Shown one piece after another: positions 15,059 through 26,197 of a stretch of 64,000 bases of DNA. The stretch's first letter is position 1, and every line of letters begins with the position of its first letter. The notes under the pieces are model-generated. The model was not told the origin of the DNA, did not search any database, and saw only the letters and a program-made list of their open reading frames with translations. The DNA comes from Tethya wilhelma (Eukaryota; Porifera; Demospongiae; Tethyida; Tethyidae). Where the stretch lies: positions 5,214,112-5,278,111 of the forward strand of contig CAXIPT010000007.1 of assembly GCA_964030475.1 (NCBI GenBank), read 5' to 3'. A program made the translations under genes and the position numbers.

Positions 15059-16681
15059 TCACGAACTACTCTGGTGTCTGTGGTTCTCCTCGTGGGAATA
15101 CTCGTACAGACAGTAGAGTGGAGATGCCAGTAGCAACACAGGAACCACCACCAGGAAGAACGGAATGGCAAGCAGGCCGAGAAGAAACGGAATGAAATCG
15201 GCCACACAAGTGAACACAATGATGCAAAAGAACATCACAGTGACAGGCACATCTTCAGTGATGACTGACTGAATGCTATCTGTGATACAGGCATTTTGAT
15301 ATCCGAAAGAAAGACACACCAGTATCGCCGTGACCAAGCAGAGCAAGAACCAAGCCGGAATCAAGAAGAATGGATTGGTAAGCCAATACGAAACACTGTG
15401 CTCCAGATGGACGTACTTCTGGTAGTTTTCGTAGGCACTTCGTATCGGACAGGTGTCTATTCCGTCGAGGATACGTTTCGCTTTCTGTCTCTCGGTGATT
15501 GTTTGAGGATCGTTGAAGATCTCATCCACAAGGCTCTCTCTCTTCACCACTGATATCACATCAAGAAACACAGCCATGGCTACCAGGCGGAGCTGCGGAT
15601 AGTGGCTTAATATGAAGAGAATATTCCCCAGCAAGGACACCATACCGCCGGCTATCATGACATAAAGAACATACCCGGTGAAGTTGATGGTGGAAGTGTT
15701 GTTTCCCAAATCGCAAGCTTCTTGGTTCAACTTTGCTGCAACAGCACCGATGGTGACACCAGCAATCAGCATCTGCAGAAGCATGTTGCCTGTCCAAGCA
15801 AGAAATATATACAGGTAGTTGTTACTTGTTGTCTTAGGCAGGTAAGCAACACATGCAAGGACCCGGAGAGCCATTATGGCTCGAGTGAGAAAGACCGAGA
15901 GACCAAAGTAGATGCAGAAAAGAATCAGGTTTCCGAATTTCATTCTATCTTCAGCGGATGTGCCGTTGAAGGTTTGATCCTGAATGGTTTGGACGATTTC
16001 GGTCATGATGATGATGTACACGATAATCTCCGAAAGAAAAGTTCGAATCGGCTGTATCCAGGTCTTGAGAAACAAGCTAGCATTCATCGGAAGACACTGA
16101 CAACAATTTGGCTGATTTGGATCACTACGTTCCTTATACCGCGAACTGCAGAGTCTGAGACAAAAATTAATAGCGGCAAAGATTGTCCCTTCCTCTACGA
16201 AATGAACATAGGCATCAATCAAGACAAGAGCAACAACAACGGCCGAGAAAACAAGCATAAAGATGCTCAAACCAGAATTGTCGACCACTACAGCATTGAA
16301 GACAAGGTAGTATATGAAAACTATCAGCTCCAGAAGCACCCAGATGGTGTCCATGAAGCGGGGTACAGCTGGGAACATAATATAGGGAAGCATCCTCATG
16401 CCTGCATACTGAGCAAACGAGAGCTGGGCAGGAGCTTCGGGCGTTTTTAGATGCTCGGGAAAACACTTAGTTTGGGTGACATCCAGGCCTATCGGGGACG
16501 GAATGTAGCGATGGTGTTTCCCCAGCATGTCAATGTGAGACAACACGGCATTCTTGACGCAGCGACGGTAGGCAGTGTGGTGGGATTGTTCCTCCACTGG
16601 AAGAGGCTCGTCTGAAGTACACGGCCTTGGTCGGGAGAAGGAAGCACTGCATGTGGAGGCAGAGAGAGATGGCACAATCAT
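15059..16681 (-). CDS. Intronless multi-pass membrane protein, unknown family
   Basis: A single uninterrupted frame of 540 aa, ATG at 16681. After about 100 hydrophilic residues there are roughly nine hydrophobic segments. They include TIWVLLELIVFIYYLVFNAV, LSIFMLVFSAVVVALVL, LSEIIVYIIIMTEIV, NLILFCIYFGLSVFL, a segment near NMLLQMLIAGVTIGAV, YVLYVMIAGGMVSLLGNILF, FFLIPAWFLLCLVTAILV, and two close together near the C-terminus. The hydrophilic loop LVDEIFNDPQTITERQKAKR and the potential N-glycosylation sites (FNGT, NNTS, NFT) suggest defined topology. The tail is short and His/Ser-rich. I cannot assign it to a transporter or receptor family. The lack of introns contrasts with most neighbours. 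Confidence 0.8.
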   Translation of the reverse strand: MIVPSLSASTCSASFSRPRPCTSDEPLPVEEQSHHTAYRRCVKNAVLSHIDMLGKHHRYIPSPIGLDVTQTKCFPEHLKTPEAPAQLSFAQYAGMRMLPYIMFPAVPRFMDTIWVLLELIVFIYYLVFNAVVVDNSGLSIFMLVFSAVVVALVLIDAYVHFVEEGTIFAAINFCLRLCSSRYKERSDPNQPNCCQCLPMNASLFLKTWIQPIRTFLSEIIVYIIIMTEIVQTIQDQTFNGTSAEDRMKFGNLILFCIYFGLSVFLTRAIMALRVLACVAYLPKTTSNNYLYIFLAWTGNMLLQMLIAGVTIGAVAAKLNQEACDLGNNTSTINFTGYVLYVMIAGGMVSLLGNILFILSHYPQLRLVAMAVFLDVISVVKRESLVDEIFNDPQTITERQKAKRILDGIDTCPIRSAYENYQKYVHLEHSVSYWLTNPFFLIPAWFLLCLVTAILVCLSFGYQNACITDSIQSVITEDVPVTVMFFCIIVFTCVADFIPFLLGLLAIPFFLVVVPVLLLASPLYCLYEYSHEENHRHQSSS

Positions 16682-16814
16682 TAAGACATGTAGGTTTATA
16701 AATGCATTATATCAATAGCTTTGCTCCTCCTTTGCTAGCTAATCTGCTGAAAATATTGCAAAATGTGAAGGAGGAATCTATTAAATTGAAAAATGCAAAT
16801 ATCTAAATATTAAG

Positions 16815-17500
16815 TTAGTCAGTTGTGAAAAATGTGTGTATATCAAGAGCCATATTCCGAGGCTCCTGAATTCTTTGCGTATTTCTACCAAAATTATGCA
16901 AAATGTGAAGGAGGAACCTGAGAATCATGCAAGCTATTGTACATTCAAACAATGAATTGTCAAGTAAGTACCGTATTCGTCTCATTGCAGCTAGTGTAAA
17001 GCTCCCACGATTGACAGTGGTCCTTTGAAATGCCTGCCTACGTCGGTTGCCCCGTGATTCCACAAGAACGGGGACATCTCGGCCCATAGCAGTTTGAACA
17101 GTAGTAGTTCTACTCGTATTGACAACAACTGGCACCACCCTTGTTCTATATAGAGACCAGAAAAAAGGGAAAAAATGGGTATATATAGCTAACCTGAATA
17201 AAGGTTTACTTAGTGATTGAAATGGAAAAAAAATTCTATATTTTAGTTTGCATGGTACCACAATGCTTACCCATCTCTATTTGTAAAGGACGTAGTTGTT
17301 TCTTGCTGTTCAAGGTCCACAGTCACTTCCTGTACATTCACAGAACATTCATTCACTGCACTGCTATACAATCCAGTTATCCAGATCGATATTTTCTTAC
17401 CTGCTCCACAATTTCTCCATTCGAGAGAACCCGTCTCATTCTGTTTGGAGTGTTTGTTGCTTCTTCATCCTGCATCACACCAGCCTCGACCAGCACACGT
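16815..17500 (-). CDS. Unrecognised gene, four 3' exons visible
   Basis: Exons 17401-17500, 17271-17329, 16972-17145 and 16815-16917 have matching phases and good GT-AG borders and end with TAA at 16815. The product includes RVLVEAGVMQDEEATNTPNR, then a Thr-rich part (QQETTTSF) and TTTVQTAMGRDVPVLVES, a basic patch (RGNRRRQAFQRTT) and a C-terminal RFLLHILHNFGRN. The 5' exon is not certain; an open stretch ending with a donor near 17699 fits poorly in phase. No family is recognised. It lies between the membrane protein and HSCB, all on the minus strand. A 20-bp piece of the last exon (TTCCTCCTTCACATTTTGCA) is repeated downstream at about 16756-16775. Confidence 0.5.
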
Positions 17501-17831
17501 CTGAAAAAGGAAAGCATCTTCTCTTCTGATTTTCTCTTAGCAATTACTCAAAGAAAAAAAAGTCACTCCAGCCAGAAATTTCAAAGTCTGACAAACTAAG
17601 ACAACTTGTATGTGATAAGGCCTAAGCAAAAACAAGCCTGGCTAGCTAGTGCTGAAAAATGGTTGATTGCACGAATGTTTCTACTTTTTATACTCACAAG
17701 CATCACTAATTGAAGCCCTTCTTTCGCATCTCATTTCCACACACACACTTATGGTATAAATATTTATACACACTATAAGTAAGTATTGAGATGGTGACCA
17801 TAAAAACATTATATAGTCATACACTGAAAGG

Positions 17832-18108
17832 TTAAACCTCTTCAGGTAACAGGTAGTGAATCTTCTCTTCAATGTTTACAAAGTACTTCATTTTGGCAAG
17901 AGTCTCTTTGGCTTGTAAAAAGTCACCTGTACAAAAGGCATTTAGAATTAATATCGATAGGTGTATAGTATACACACATGTACAGGCAACTGCAGAATTT
18001 ATCCACAAAATAGTCTCTTTTTTGAGTCAAAATCGTTGGCATACTTTGATCAAAATAGTCTTCTAGCTTCTCCATACACTTGCGTATGTGACCTGCATAA
18101 TGCATGAG

Positions 18109-18167
<59 letters not shown>

Positions 18168-19861
18168 AAATGAACTGAGAAAGAGAGGTGTCTACATTAG
18201 AACAAACTGACAATTGGTTATAAACTCTAAACAGGAAGTTTAGAATTGCCTACACGAGCTAATTAAACATTCCAAATTCATACAAACTGAAACAAGATGA
18301 ATACCATCAGTGAATCTGATATGGCTCAGCCCCGTATCACTACCGTTGTGTAAACCATTGAGTATCCATCATGAAAGTATCACTGTGTCGTGTGATTAGG
18401 GACATTCACTAATGCTTAACAACAAACACACACACGTACACGCACACATGCACACACGTACACAAACACATGCACACACACACATATGCACACACGTGTC
18501 TTTCCATCAAACTCTCATATCACATAAAACATACATAATATACCATTATTGATGGCATCTAGCGACTTTAACTCCGAGACTTCTGGATGTGCCTCTAAAT
18601 GAGCAATTTTTTCGTTAATGGACATCATCTCCTCAAGAAACTCTAGATCGGAACCAGTTGTATTGTCTTTCTCGTCAATCGTATAGCCATTTAGTTCTAG
18701 CTAGTGAGGGTGAATGTGATGTACACATGTATGTATATGAGGGGGAACCAATACAAATAGCACATATAATATTATGTTGTTGTATTCTTATCGCAAAGAT
18801 ACTTTTGTGACTATAGGTTGAGGCATGATAGATCATTCTTGTAGCAATTATGTTCCAAAATCTGTCTGTTATGCTTCTCAAGTTGTCTATTATGCTTATT
18901 ACATGCGACATGCGACATTTGACATACGACATGCGACATACAACATGCGACATGCGACATGCGACAAATCATCTCCTTATCCTAGGTCCCTCTCTTAGCT
19001 TTTTGCAAAAAGCAGAGGGGAGGAGGTGAACAAGGCTAACTATTAGTAGCAAATCTTTAGCCTTGTCCCCAGGCTCCTCCCTCCTCTTTCAAGGAAGGAG
19101 GAGGCTAGCAAATCTTATCATTATTCTGTGTACCAAGTAAAGTGCTCTGGTGTAAGGCTTCAGAAGAGTGAAATAAGCTTTGTTAACAAGTGCTGACTGC
19201 TGAGATGAGTACTCCTGTTCAATCTATATTAATAGAGAACATTAAGCTGATGATACCAATCTCTAATCAATGCACACCAATGAGCCCCACCTCTGTCTTG
19301 GTGCTGTATCTATCAGGATGCAGTACCCTCTGCAACTGCCTGTAAGAGCTCCGTAGCTTATCCAAATCAACCTTAAAAGACTTCGGACTGCATAAACAAC
19401 AATAAATGGAGAAAGAAAAGCTTTAAAAATCTTGGTTCTTTCTGCTTATCCAAATTAATCAACCTTAAAAGATTTGGATAAAAAACAAACAAAAAAACAA
19501 CAGCAACAAAGGTAGCTTTAAATATCTTGGTTCTTCCAGCTTTTGTCAATCCAGGCACTCACCATCCCATTATTTTGAAGTAGTTGTTTGTCGTTTGAGG
19601 AAGAATCACTCCCTGTTCACAAGGACACAGGAACAGTGCGACGTCTTGTGGCAATGGTATCGATTTACCACACTTCCAACAGCTAAGAGTTGGAGGATCA
19701 ATTTCACCAGAGCTGTATGGCCTCATACCAGTCAAACACAGTTGGGTGAATAATGTGGGACGAAGGCGCTTTCTGGTCACAGAGCTGGAAACAGCAGCAG
19801 CTGTAGAATGACACCTGAGGAATGTAGAGGTCCTAAACAACCTGAAGAGTAGCCTATCCAT
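17832..19861 (-). CDS. HSCB: HSCB, iron-sulfur cluster co-chaperone (Hsc20)
   Basis: Six exons (19563-19861, 19291-19387, 19134-19223, 18544-18700, 18045-18092, 17832-17926) sum to 786 nt, 261 aa. HSCB is the mitochondrial J-protein that delivers ISCU-bound Fe-S clusters to the HSPA9 chaperone. The N-terminus is Arg/Ser-rich and suits a targeting peptide. A zinc-finger-like CWKC ... CPC segment follows, as in animal HSCB. The J-domain has the diagnostic HPD (RVLHPDRYSTKTE) and NKAYFTLLKPYTRALYL. The C-terminal helical ISCU-binding domain includes NEKIAHLEA and ends KMKYFVNIEEKIHYLLPEEV. The ATG at 19861 is chosen because the presequence starts there; the upstream in-frame ATG at 19894 would cross an acceptor-like site. 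Head-to-head with the acyl-CoA dehydrogenase. Confidence 0.93.
18114..18164. repeat. (AG)n microsatellite
   Basis: About 50 bp of AG repeats in an HSCB intron. Confidence 0.95.
18899..18966. repeat. Minisatellite of CGACATG units
   Basis: About seven degenerate copies of a unit close to ACATGCGACAT/ACATACGACAT in an HSCB intron. The reading frame over it (SHVVCRMSYV-type) is a repeat artefact. Confidence 0.8.
18981..19109. repeat. Palindromic element(s), AGCCTTG-CCCAGGCTCCTCC family
   Basis: Contains AGCCTTGTCCCCAGGCTCCTCC and GGAGGAGGCTAGC, with a related inverted pair just upstream. Located in an HSCB intron. Confidence 0.55.
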
Positions 19862-20109
19862 CTGCAAAATATAACAGACAGCATGCATACACACCGTGAT
19901 GGAAATTATGGTCTATTTCAGTGACTTACTTTGAATTGGTGCACCAAAGGTCAAAGGTCAAGTATAGTTTGCTGATTCAGCAATTTTTGTGTACAACAAC
20001 AGCTCACCCAAAACTACCTTCAGTCAGGTAAACTGGTTACTGTGCGAGAATGCTGTTCAAATACCATGTTGCAAAACTCTGTCTCATTGTAGCACACTTG
20101 TAGAAAGAG
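19862..20109. promoter_or_regulatory. Bidirectional promoter, HSCB / acyl-CoA dehydrogenase
   Basis: A 248-bp head-to-head spacer. Both flanking proteins begin with basic, Ser/Arg-rich mitochondrial-type presequences, so coordinated expression is plausible. No specific element is assigned. Confidence 0.4.
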
Positions 20110-23100
20110 ATGCAGCGCTCCATTTCAAGGATTACCAGAGCTCCCTGCCCCCTTTGGTATCACCATGGTCACTGTTTATCAGCTACCAGTCACACACCGA
20201 GGAGGAAAGAAACGCAGCTCCTTTCAAGATCCTTTAGTGACTCTATTAAAGCTCAAACAGACACAAGAGCTGCACCTGATGTCTTTCAGCGATCAAAACG
20301 AGGCCATTTTTTCCAAGATGCTCCACAGCTGCAAAATCCCTTCATCGAAGATCCCTTCCTGAGATCATGCTTGAGTAGAATGATCCCTGCTGAGGTGAAT
20401 TTGTCTTTACTTAAGTAAAACAGCACCACACTAGTAGCTATTAAAGTGTAGTGATCCACTAATGCTGTTAATTTTGTCGCTGCTCAGGTTACTGAAGAGG
20501 TGTTTGACGATTTGAAGAGATTTGGCGAGAGAATATCTTCAGAGATTGACGACCTTGGAAGACAAGCTGAGCTAGAACCACCATTTATGAGGTCTGTTTT
20601 CAATAGATACATTCAGGTTAATACTATGATTTTTTATTTTTAGCTTTGTTCCCTTTGATACTACATCTAGATCTCTATGTACACACATAGGGAAAAGACT
20701 AGGATCATTTGAGGCTACTTACATATGTACATAATGTGATAGCTGCATTGTCTTGTGTGTTTAGCTGGTCTCCATGGCAATGATCTGTACACTGTAGGTC
20801 GTATGATGCCTGGGGTAGGAGAGTGGATGAGTTGGTCACCTCTCCTGCTTGGAGGAGGATGCACCACATCTCGGCTGAGGAGGGACTTGTAGCTCTGGCC
20901 TATGAGAGGAAGCACCAGCAGTGGAGGTGAGTAGTGAGGGAGCCACCTGGATGGGATCCTGTATGAAAGGTTCAAAGAATGGTACTGGTATCAATCTGCC
21001 TGCCCAGGCCCTCGGATCGGCTAAAGATTTGTGTTCAGTGATCTGTAGTGCATGTGTTGCAAAACAATGCCAGGTGTCACTGGACTCTGGCAAAGTAAGA
21101 AATGCATACTGCATATCTGGTATATATAGTGCATAGTCAGTCTTTTTTTCTGACGACCTTTTCCAACCAAGTAAGTGCACACGCGTATAAAATTCCAAAA
21201 GAAGCACACCAAGTGAAACAGTTAGCTTTCCTTCTGAAGTTCCATGCTGTAGTGTTTTTAAGCACCATGGACCAGGAAATGGCACAGGTTGAAGATGAAA
21301 AAGTGAACAATGGCGCCTTCCCTTCGCTTCAAGATCACTGTCTTCTCTACCTCGTCACGCACATCACGGATTTTTCGGAAGAGACTCTATCGCAGCTGCC
21401 CCATCATCTCAGACTCTCGCTACTACAGTCTGTGGCACCCATCCACCTCTGCTGGCTAGAGAAGACGAAAGTAGCTGAAGGCATCGACACTGATCCTATC
21501 TGGCAGACATTCAACGATGTTGTCTTTCACTGCAACACTTGGGCTGTTGTGTATCCAGATGAGTGCATCTATACCCAACCACTGCGTGATTTGTACCTCC
21601 AGTACATCTTCAGTCGGCTACAGAACCACTTTGATCGAGACCGAGTCGTAAGACGAGCGGAAATAGCTTTCTTTGGTCTCTTTAGGGAGCGACTCCCACC
21701 TGGCATGTACTCTTTGCTCGAACGGAACGAAGCAGCTCGACATCGCAGCCAAGATCGCAAAATTGGCAAAGAGTATGATTGTTATGTTGCTACGTTACAT
21801 GATACTTGGGACTATCCATCCGCTGTTGCAACTCTCGCCAAGTTTCGAGCTTTTCCGATCGCCCTTGATATTCCAATTACTCCTCTCACCGTCCGACCTG
21901 ACGTCATGGATTTGCTTCTTCAAGCTCTCTCTGTTTCCAAGGTAGAGTCTTTGTCCATCAAGAATCCCTTCACGACCAAACAGTACGACGAAATCTTTAT
22001 CTCACTTGTCGACACGCTCATGAAAAGGGACGAACTGGTTTTGAAGTTTCTAAAGTTGCATTTTGTGAGCGGCAAAGCTCTTTGTTCCATAGCCAAACAC
22101 TTTGGTGGTCCTTCTGGTTACAACGGTTTGAAAGAAGTGAGTATTTTTGTATCGGGCAACTCTTCGAATGAAGAAGCCTACGTGCCTCTTCTTTCCTCCA
22201 TGCTCGTTAACCAGACATCATTAGAGGGGCTCACACTAGAAGGGGACTGGCTTTACGATGGAATGGGAGTGAATCTCATCACTCAGATATCAACGCTCTA
22301 CAGTCTCCCAACGTTCCAACACATGCACGTCCAAACCAACCGAGAAATTCCCCAAACTATGGTCTGTTGTCTTGTCGAAGCCTTCCTACGTGCAAAGTGC
22401 TCCAATTTCCAAGAGCTTCGACTCCACAATGTGCTGATAAAAGACGACGTCACTCCTCCTCATCTCGTACCAGAGGAGGTGGACGATATTCGAAGGACCC
22501 CGATGTCCTACGAGACGTCAGGTCGACAGCTCCTGGCATTGTTGGACAAAGCTATGCGAGCTCATCGAAGACAACAGATGGGAATCACAAAGGAGGACAA
22601 GTACAAGTCTCTTCGTCAACGTCCCGTGAAATACCGAAAGTTTCGTAAAGAGGATCTCGCAAAACGGCTGGATAAGATTATTGAAGATAGACAAATATCC
22701 GATTCTCAGAAAGAGAAGCAAAAGTTGAGAACTCAAGCGATGAAGAAAGCTAAAGAAGCAGAACTAGCTAAAAAGAAAAGCGAAGAAAAGGCTGCCAAAG
22801 ATAAAGAAGTTGTCAAAGAAATGGCGTCCATGAAACTATCTTCTGATTCATCTTCAAACAAAGATGACGCTGTGACAAAAGAAGAGAAAAATAAAGAAGA
22901 AGAAGAAGAAATGGAGGTTGATCCATTATTGGCCCAACCGGTCAGAAATTTTCCTGAACCCACTCTCGACATTGATCGTGAATTCATGGAGATCTATGGC
23001 CCGAGGAAGCTACTCATGTTTGACACTGTCCGCTTCTCACGCTCCTTCATCCGTTGGTTCAACAGTCAACCCTATGTCTGTCTCTTGGGACTGGAGGTGG

Positions 23101-24065
23101 AGGCATGTCAGATCCCAGGGAAGAGGTCTCTAGACGATTGGTTCACGGATCACGCCGAGTTTCACGTAGAGCATTACTATTGCAGTTATAATAGCTATGA
23201 TGATGATGATTAGGAGGAGAAGATGCATGATATGTAGACTTTAAATTTTCTCTTTTTTTCCTTTAATTAGAAATTATATTCACACATTCCTAATCTAATT
23301 AGTGTTACGGACTTTGAACATATGTATTTAAATTGCTGCTTTTTCCTAATGTAATTAGTGGCTGCTAAGCTTTCAATTTGTTGTAAAGTATTGTTTCTAC
23401 AGTCTCTTTAAGAGATTGCGAAAAAGTTAATGTGATTGAGGTGATTTCATGATACTTGATTTTTAAGTGAAAACAGGATGGGTTTTCCTTTGTGTTGTGG
23501 CCCTTTGTGGAATGTGTATGTAGAGAGCTAGCCTGGGTACAAAGCTAGGATGTGTGTGTGTGAACATCTGATTGTGGATTTTGAGGCTTTAACACAACAG
23601 CACTGGTCCATCCCACACGTGCTGCATACACATACAGTGTCTACTCACATGTGTATTGTGTCAACTCTCAGACTCACACACTCACACACTCACTCACACA
23701 CACACTCACACACACGCGCACACACACACACATTCTCACATGCACATGTTATCTCTAGTCGTCTTCATCAAGTAGCCAAGCTCTATCTTTATTCTCCATC
23801 TTCTGGTTTGTACTCATGCCCTCTGGCTATGACTGATGGAGCAGCAAGACTGATAGAAGTCAGTTGAAATTCTCTTGTTGTTTGTTTGTTTGTTTTTGGT
23901 TTATGTTTTTGCAATTTTCTACAATTTTTTTTCTGGTTTAGTCTCAGAAGGATGAATATTTGTACGATCGTGCTTACAAGCGTTTGATATCACGTGACCC
24001 CGCCCATTTTTGGACGTCTGGACAATGGATGACTGAGAGAAAGGGAGGATCTGATGTTGGTATGG

Positions 24066-24110
<45 letters not shown>

Positions 24111-26156
24111 ACGGTACAGACACAGTAGCTGTTGGTCCTGACTCCAGTGGCTCTTACAGTCTCCATGGTTACAAGTGGTTCTCCTCCGCCAGTGACTCAG
24201 ACATGGCCTTCACTCTAGCCAGGCTGCAAGACAACCAGGGGAAGATTATGAAAGTACTTATGCAGCCTTGTTCCCAAGCTCTTCCTTGGTGAATATTTCC
24301 TTCCTTATTGTCGAAGAAAACATTCGTGAAGGAGGAGCCTGGAAATGAGATTAAGTATTTATGTGTGTGCCATGACACAATGTCATAGGACAGTTAGAAA
24401 GTTTGTACAGTGTATGTACCTTAAACTGGTTGGAAATGAGGCAAGAGCATGCGTTTGACTATGTAGAATTCAGAATCTCAAAGATTTCAAGAATTCTTCC
24501 TTTGGAGTGATTTTAATGATGACTAGAGCATCTTTCTTCCTCAGAAGGATAGTCTGTACGGTCACTAGCAGAGCTTGGGAACGAGGCTAGTACAATAAGT
24601 TAGCCACGAGGAAGTAGCCTGGGTACGAGGCTAACTATAAGTATCATCTACAATCTTGATGATTCTAGTTAGTGTCTCTCTCTTCTCAATTCTTCTCTCT
24701 AGGGAAGTCAAGGTCTCTCTCTTTTTTACCTTGAGACAAGGGACCCCTCAGGACAGCTGAATGGACTTGAAATACAGGTGTCAATATACATGTATCTTGA
24801 TCCTTGAGAATTTTTATGTGAAACGCGAAAAATCATTTGAAAAAATTTTGAAATCTAGCTGGGATCCATGCATATATTTTTGCTATGCAGCGTTTGAAGA
24901 ATAAGCTTGGTACGAGGCAGCTTCCAACTGCTGAGCTGCTGCTGGATGGCACAAAGGCCTACTTGGTGAGTGTGTTAATGAGTGATTAATTGACTAATAA
25001 CAATAGGAGGGGAAATTTGTAACTCTCAAAAATTAATTTCAATCGGCAAACATTAGCAAGTAAACTCTGTAGCTACACATGTGCTCTGAAATAATATCAT
25101 GATACTTTTTATGCAACTTTGACTGAATGAGAGTGTATTATTAGGTCTCAAAAAAAATCCAACGTTAAAACTTGAACTTGGCCGAGGCTCCATAGCCATA
25201 GGATGGTTTTCCTCCATGAAACCCCTTCTGAGCTGACACTCCCGCTCCGACACTGAAATTCCCACTCTTGTTCTGGTAAATTCGAGCACCGGCACTTCCA
25301 GATATCCCTTTACGTGAAACGTGGTCCACACCGGCGCTAAAGCCAGTTTTGTTTTGTAGAGCCTTTTTGGATCTCTTTACTGCATCTTTGGAAGACATTT
25401 TGATGCTAAGTGACAAGTCTTTGGCTGTTGTCAATTCACAGAAGAAAGTATTGTACTTGTGCAGCTGAATTGGCTTGTTTTAGTAAGTATACTGTATTTG
25501 TAGCTAAATAACAATCGGTGGATCCCCAGGGGATTTCCCCTATCATAAGACTTGTGTCTTTTGTGATGACTCAGCAAGTAGAGCTGTTCCCTGACATGAT
25601 TGAGTCAGTGGGGTCACTCGACTGCTGGTGTTGTAATGAATATTGAATTCAACACGTGTGTGTCAGTGAATCGTGAATATTGTCAGTCGAATTATTCATA
25701 GGTGCCTTTTCTATCCTAACCTCGTAAACCAGGTCTTCCCCGCTATGCTTATACAGCGTGTGGGGAGGGCCTGGTTTGCAAGACTATTTTTTGCAATTAC
25801 GTAAAATGAGTCACTTCCGTATGGCAAAAATGTATAGAGCAATATGGAGAAACGAGCAGCTGTCATTTACTTGAGTATGGCAAAATAACTAGCTCTAGTA
25901 TCACTTCAAAATACTTCCGGTTTTGATGATGTCAATTGCAAGAGCTCTATATACTGCTATATATCCTACTTTGACTCCTTTTTTTACATTTATCTCATGC
26001 ACTGTATGTATGTAGGTTGGTGAGCCAGGAAGAGGTGTGGCCGGGATATCACCAATGCTGACCATCACTCGACTTCACAATAGCATCTCAGCTGTCGGCT
26101 TAATGAGAAGGTATATGCATGTTATTGCTTTTACTTTTGACCTCTTATTTGTTCTT

Positions 26157-26197
<41 letters not shown>

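Noticed and set aside
15722..16450. 242-aa plus-strand frame opposite the multi-pass membrane gene
   Set aside because: Antisense shadow of a long hydrophobic-coding frame; composition is not protein-like and there are no splice or start signals.
18675..18953. Frame reading SHVVCRMSYVKCRM on the minus strand
   Set aside because: It comes from the CGACATG minisatellite in an HSCB intron and overlaps a real HSCB exon in another frame.
18899..18966. Possible CRISPR-like repeat array
   Set aside because: Units are contiguous without unique spacers, and the genome is eukaryotic.
21102..21266. Longer N-terminus of the nested BC-box protein
   Set aside because: The paralogue lacks it, and starting at 21267 gives almost the same length (648 against 649 aa).
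25165..25434. Firm annotation as an attacin-type antimicrobial protein
   Set aside because: Only composition is similar; no signal peptide or diagnostic motif, so the function is left open.
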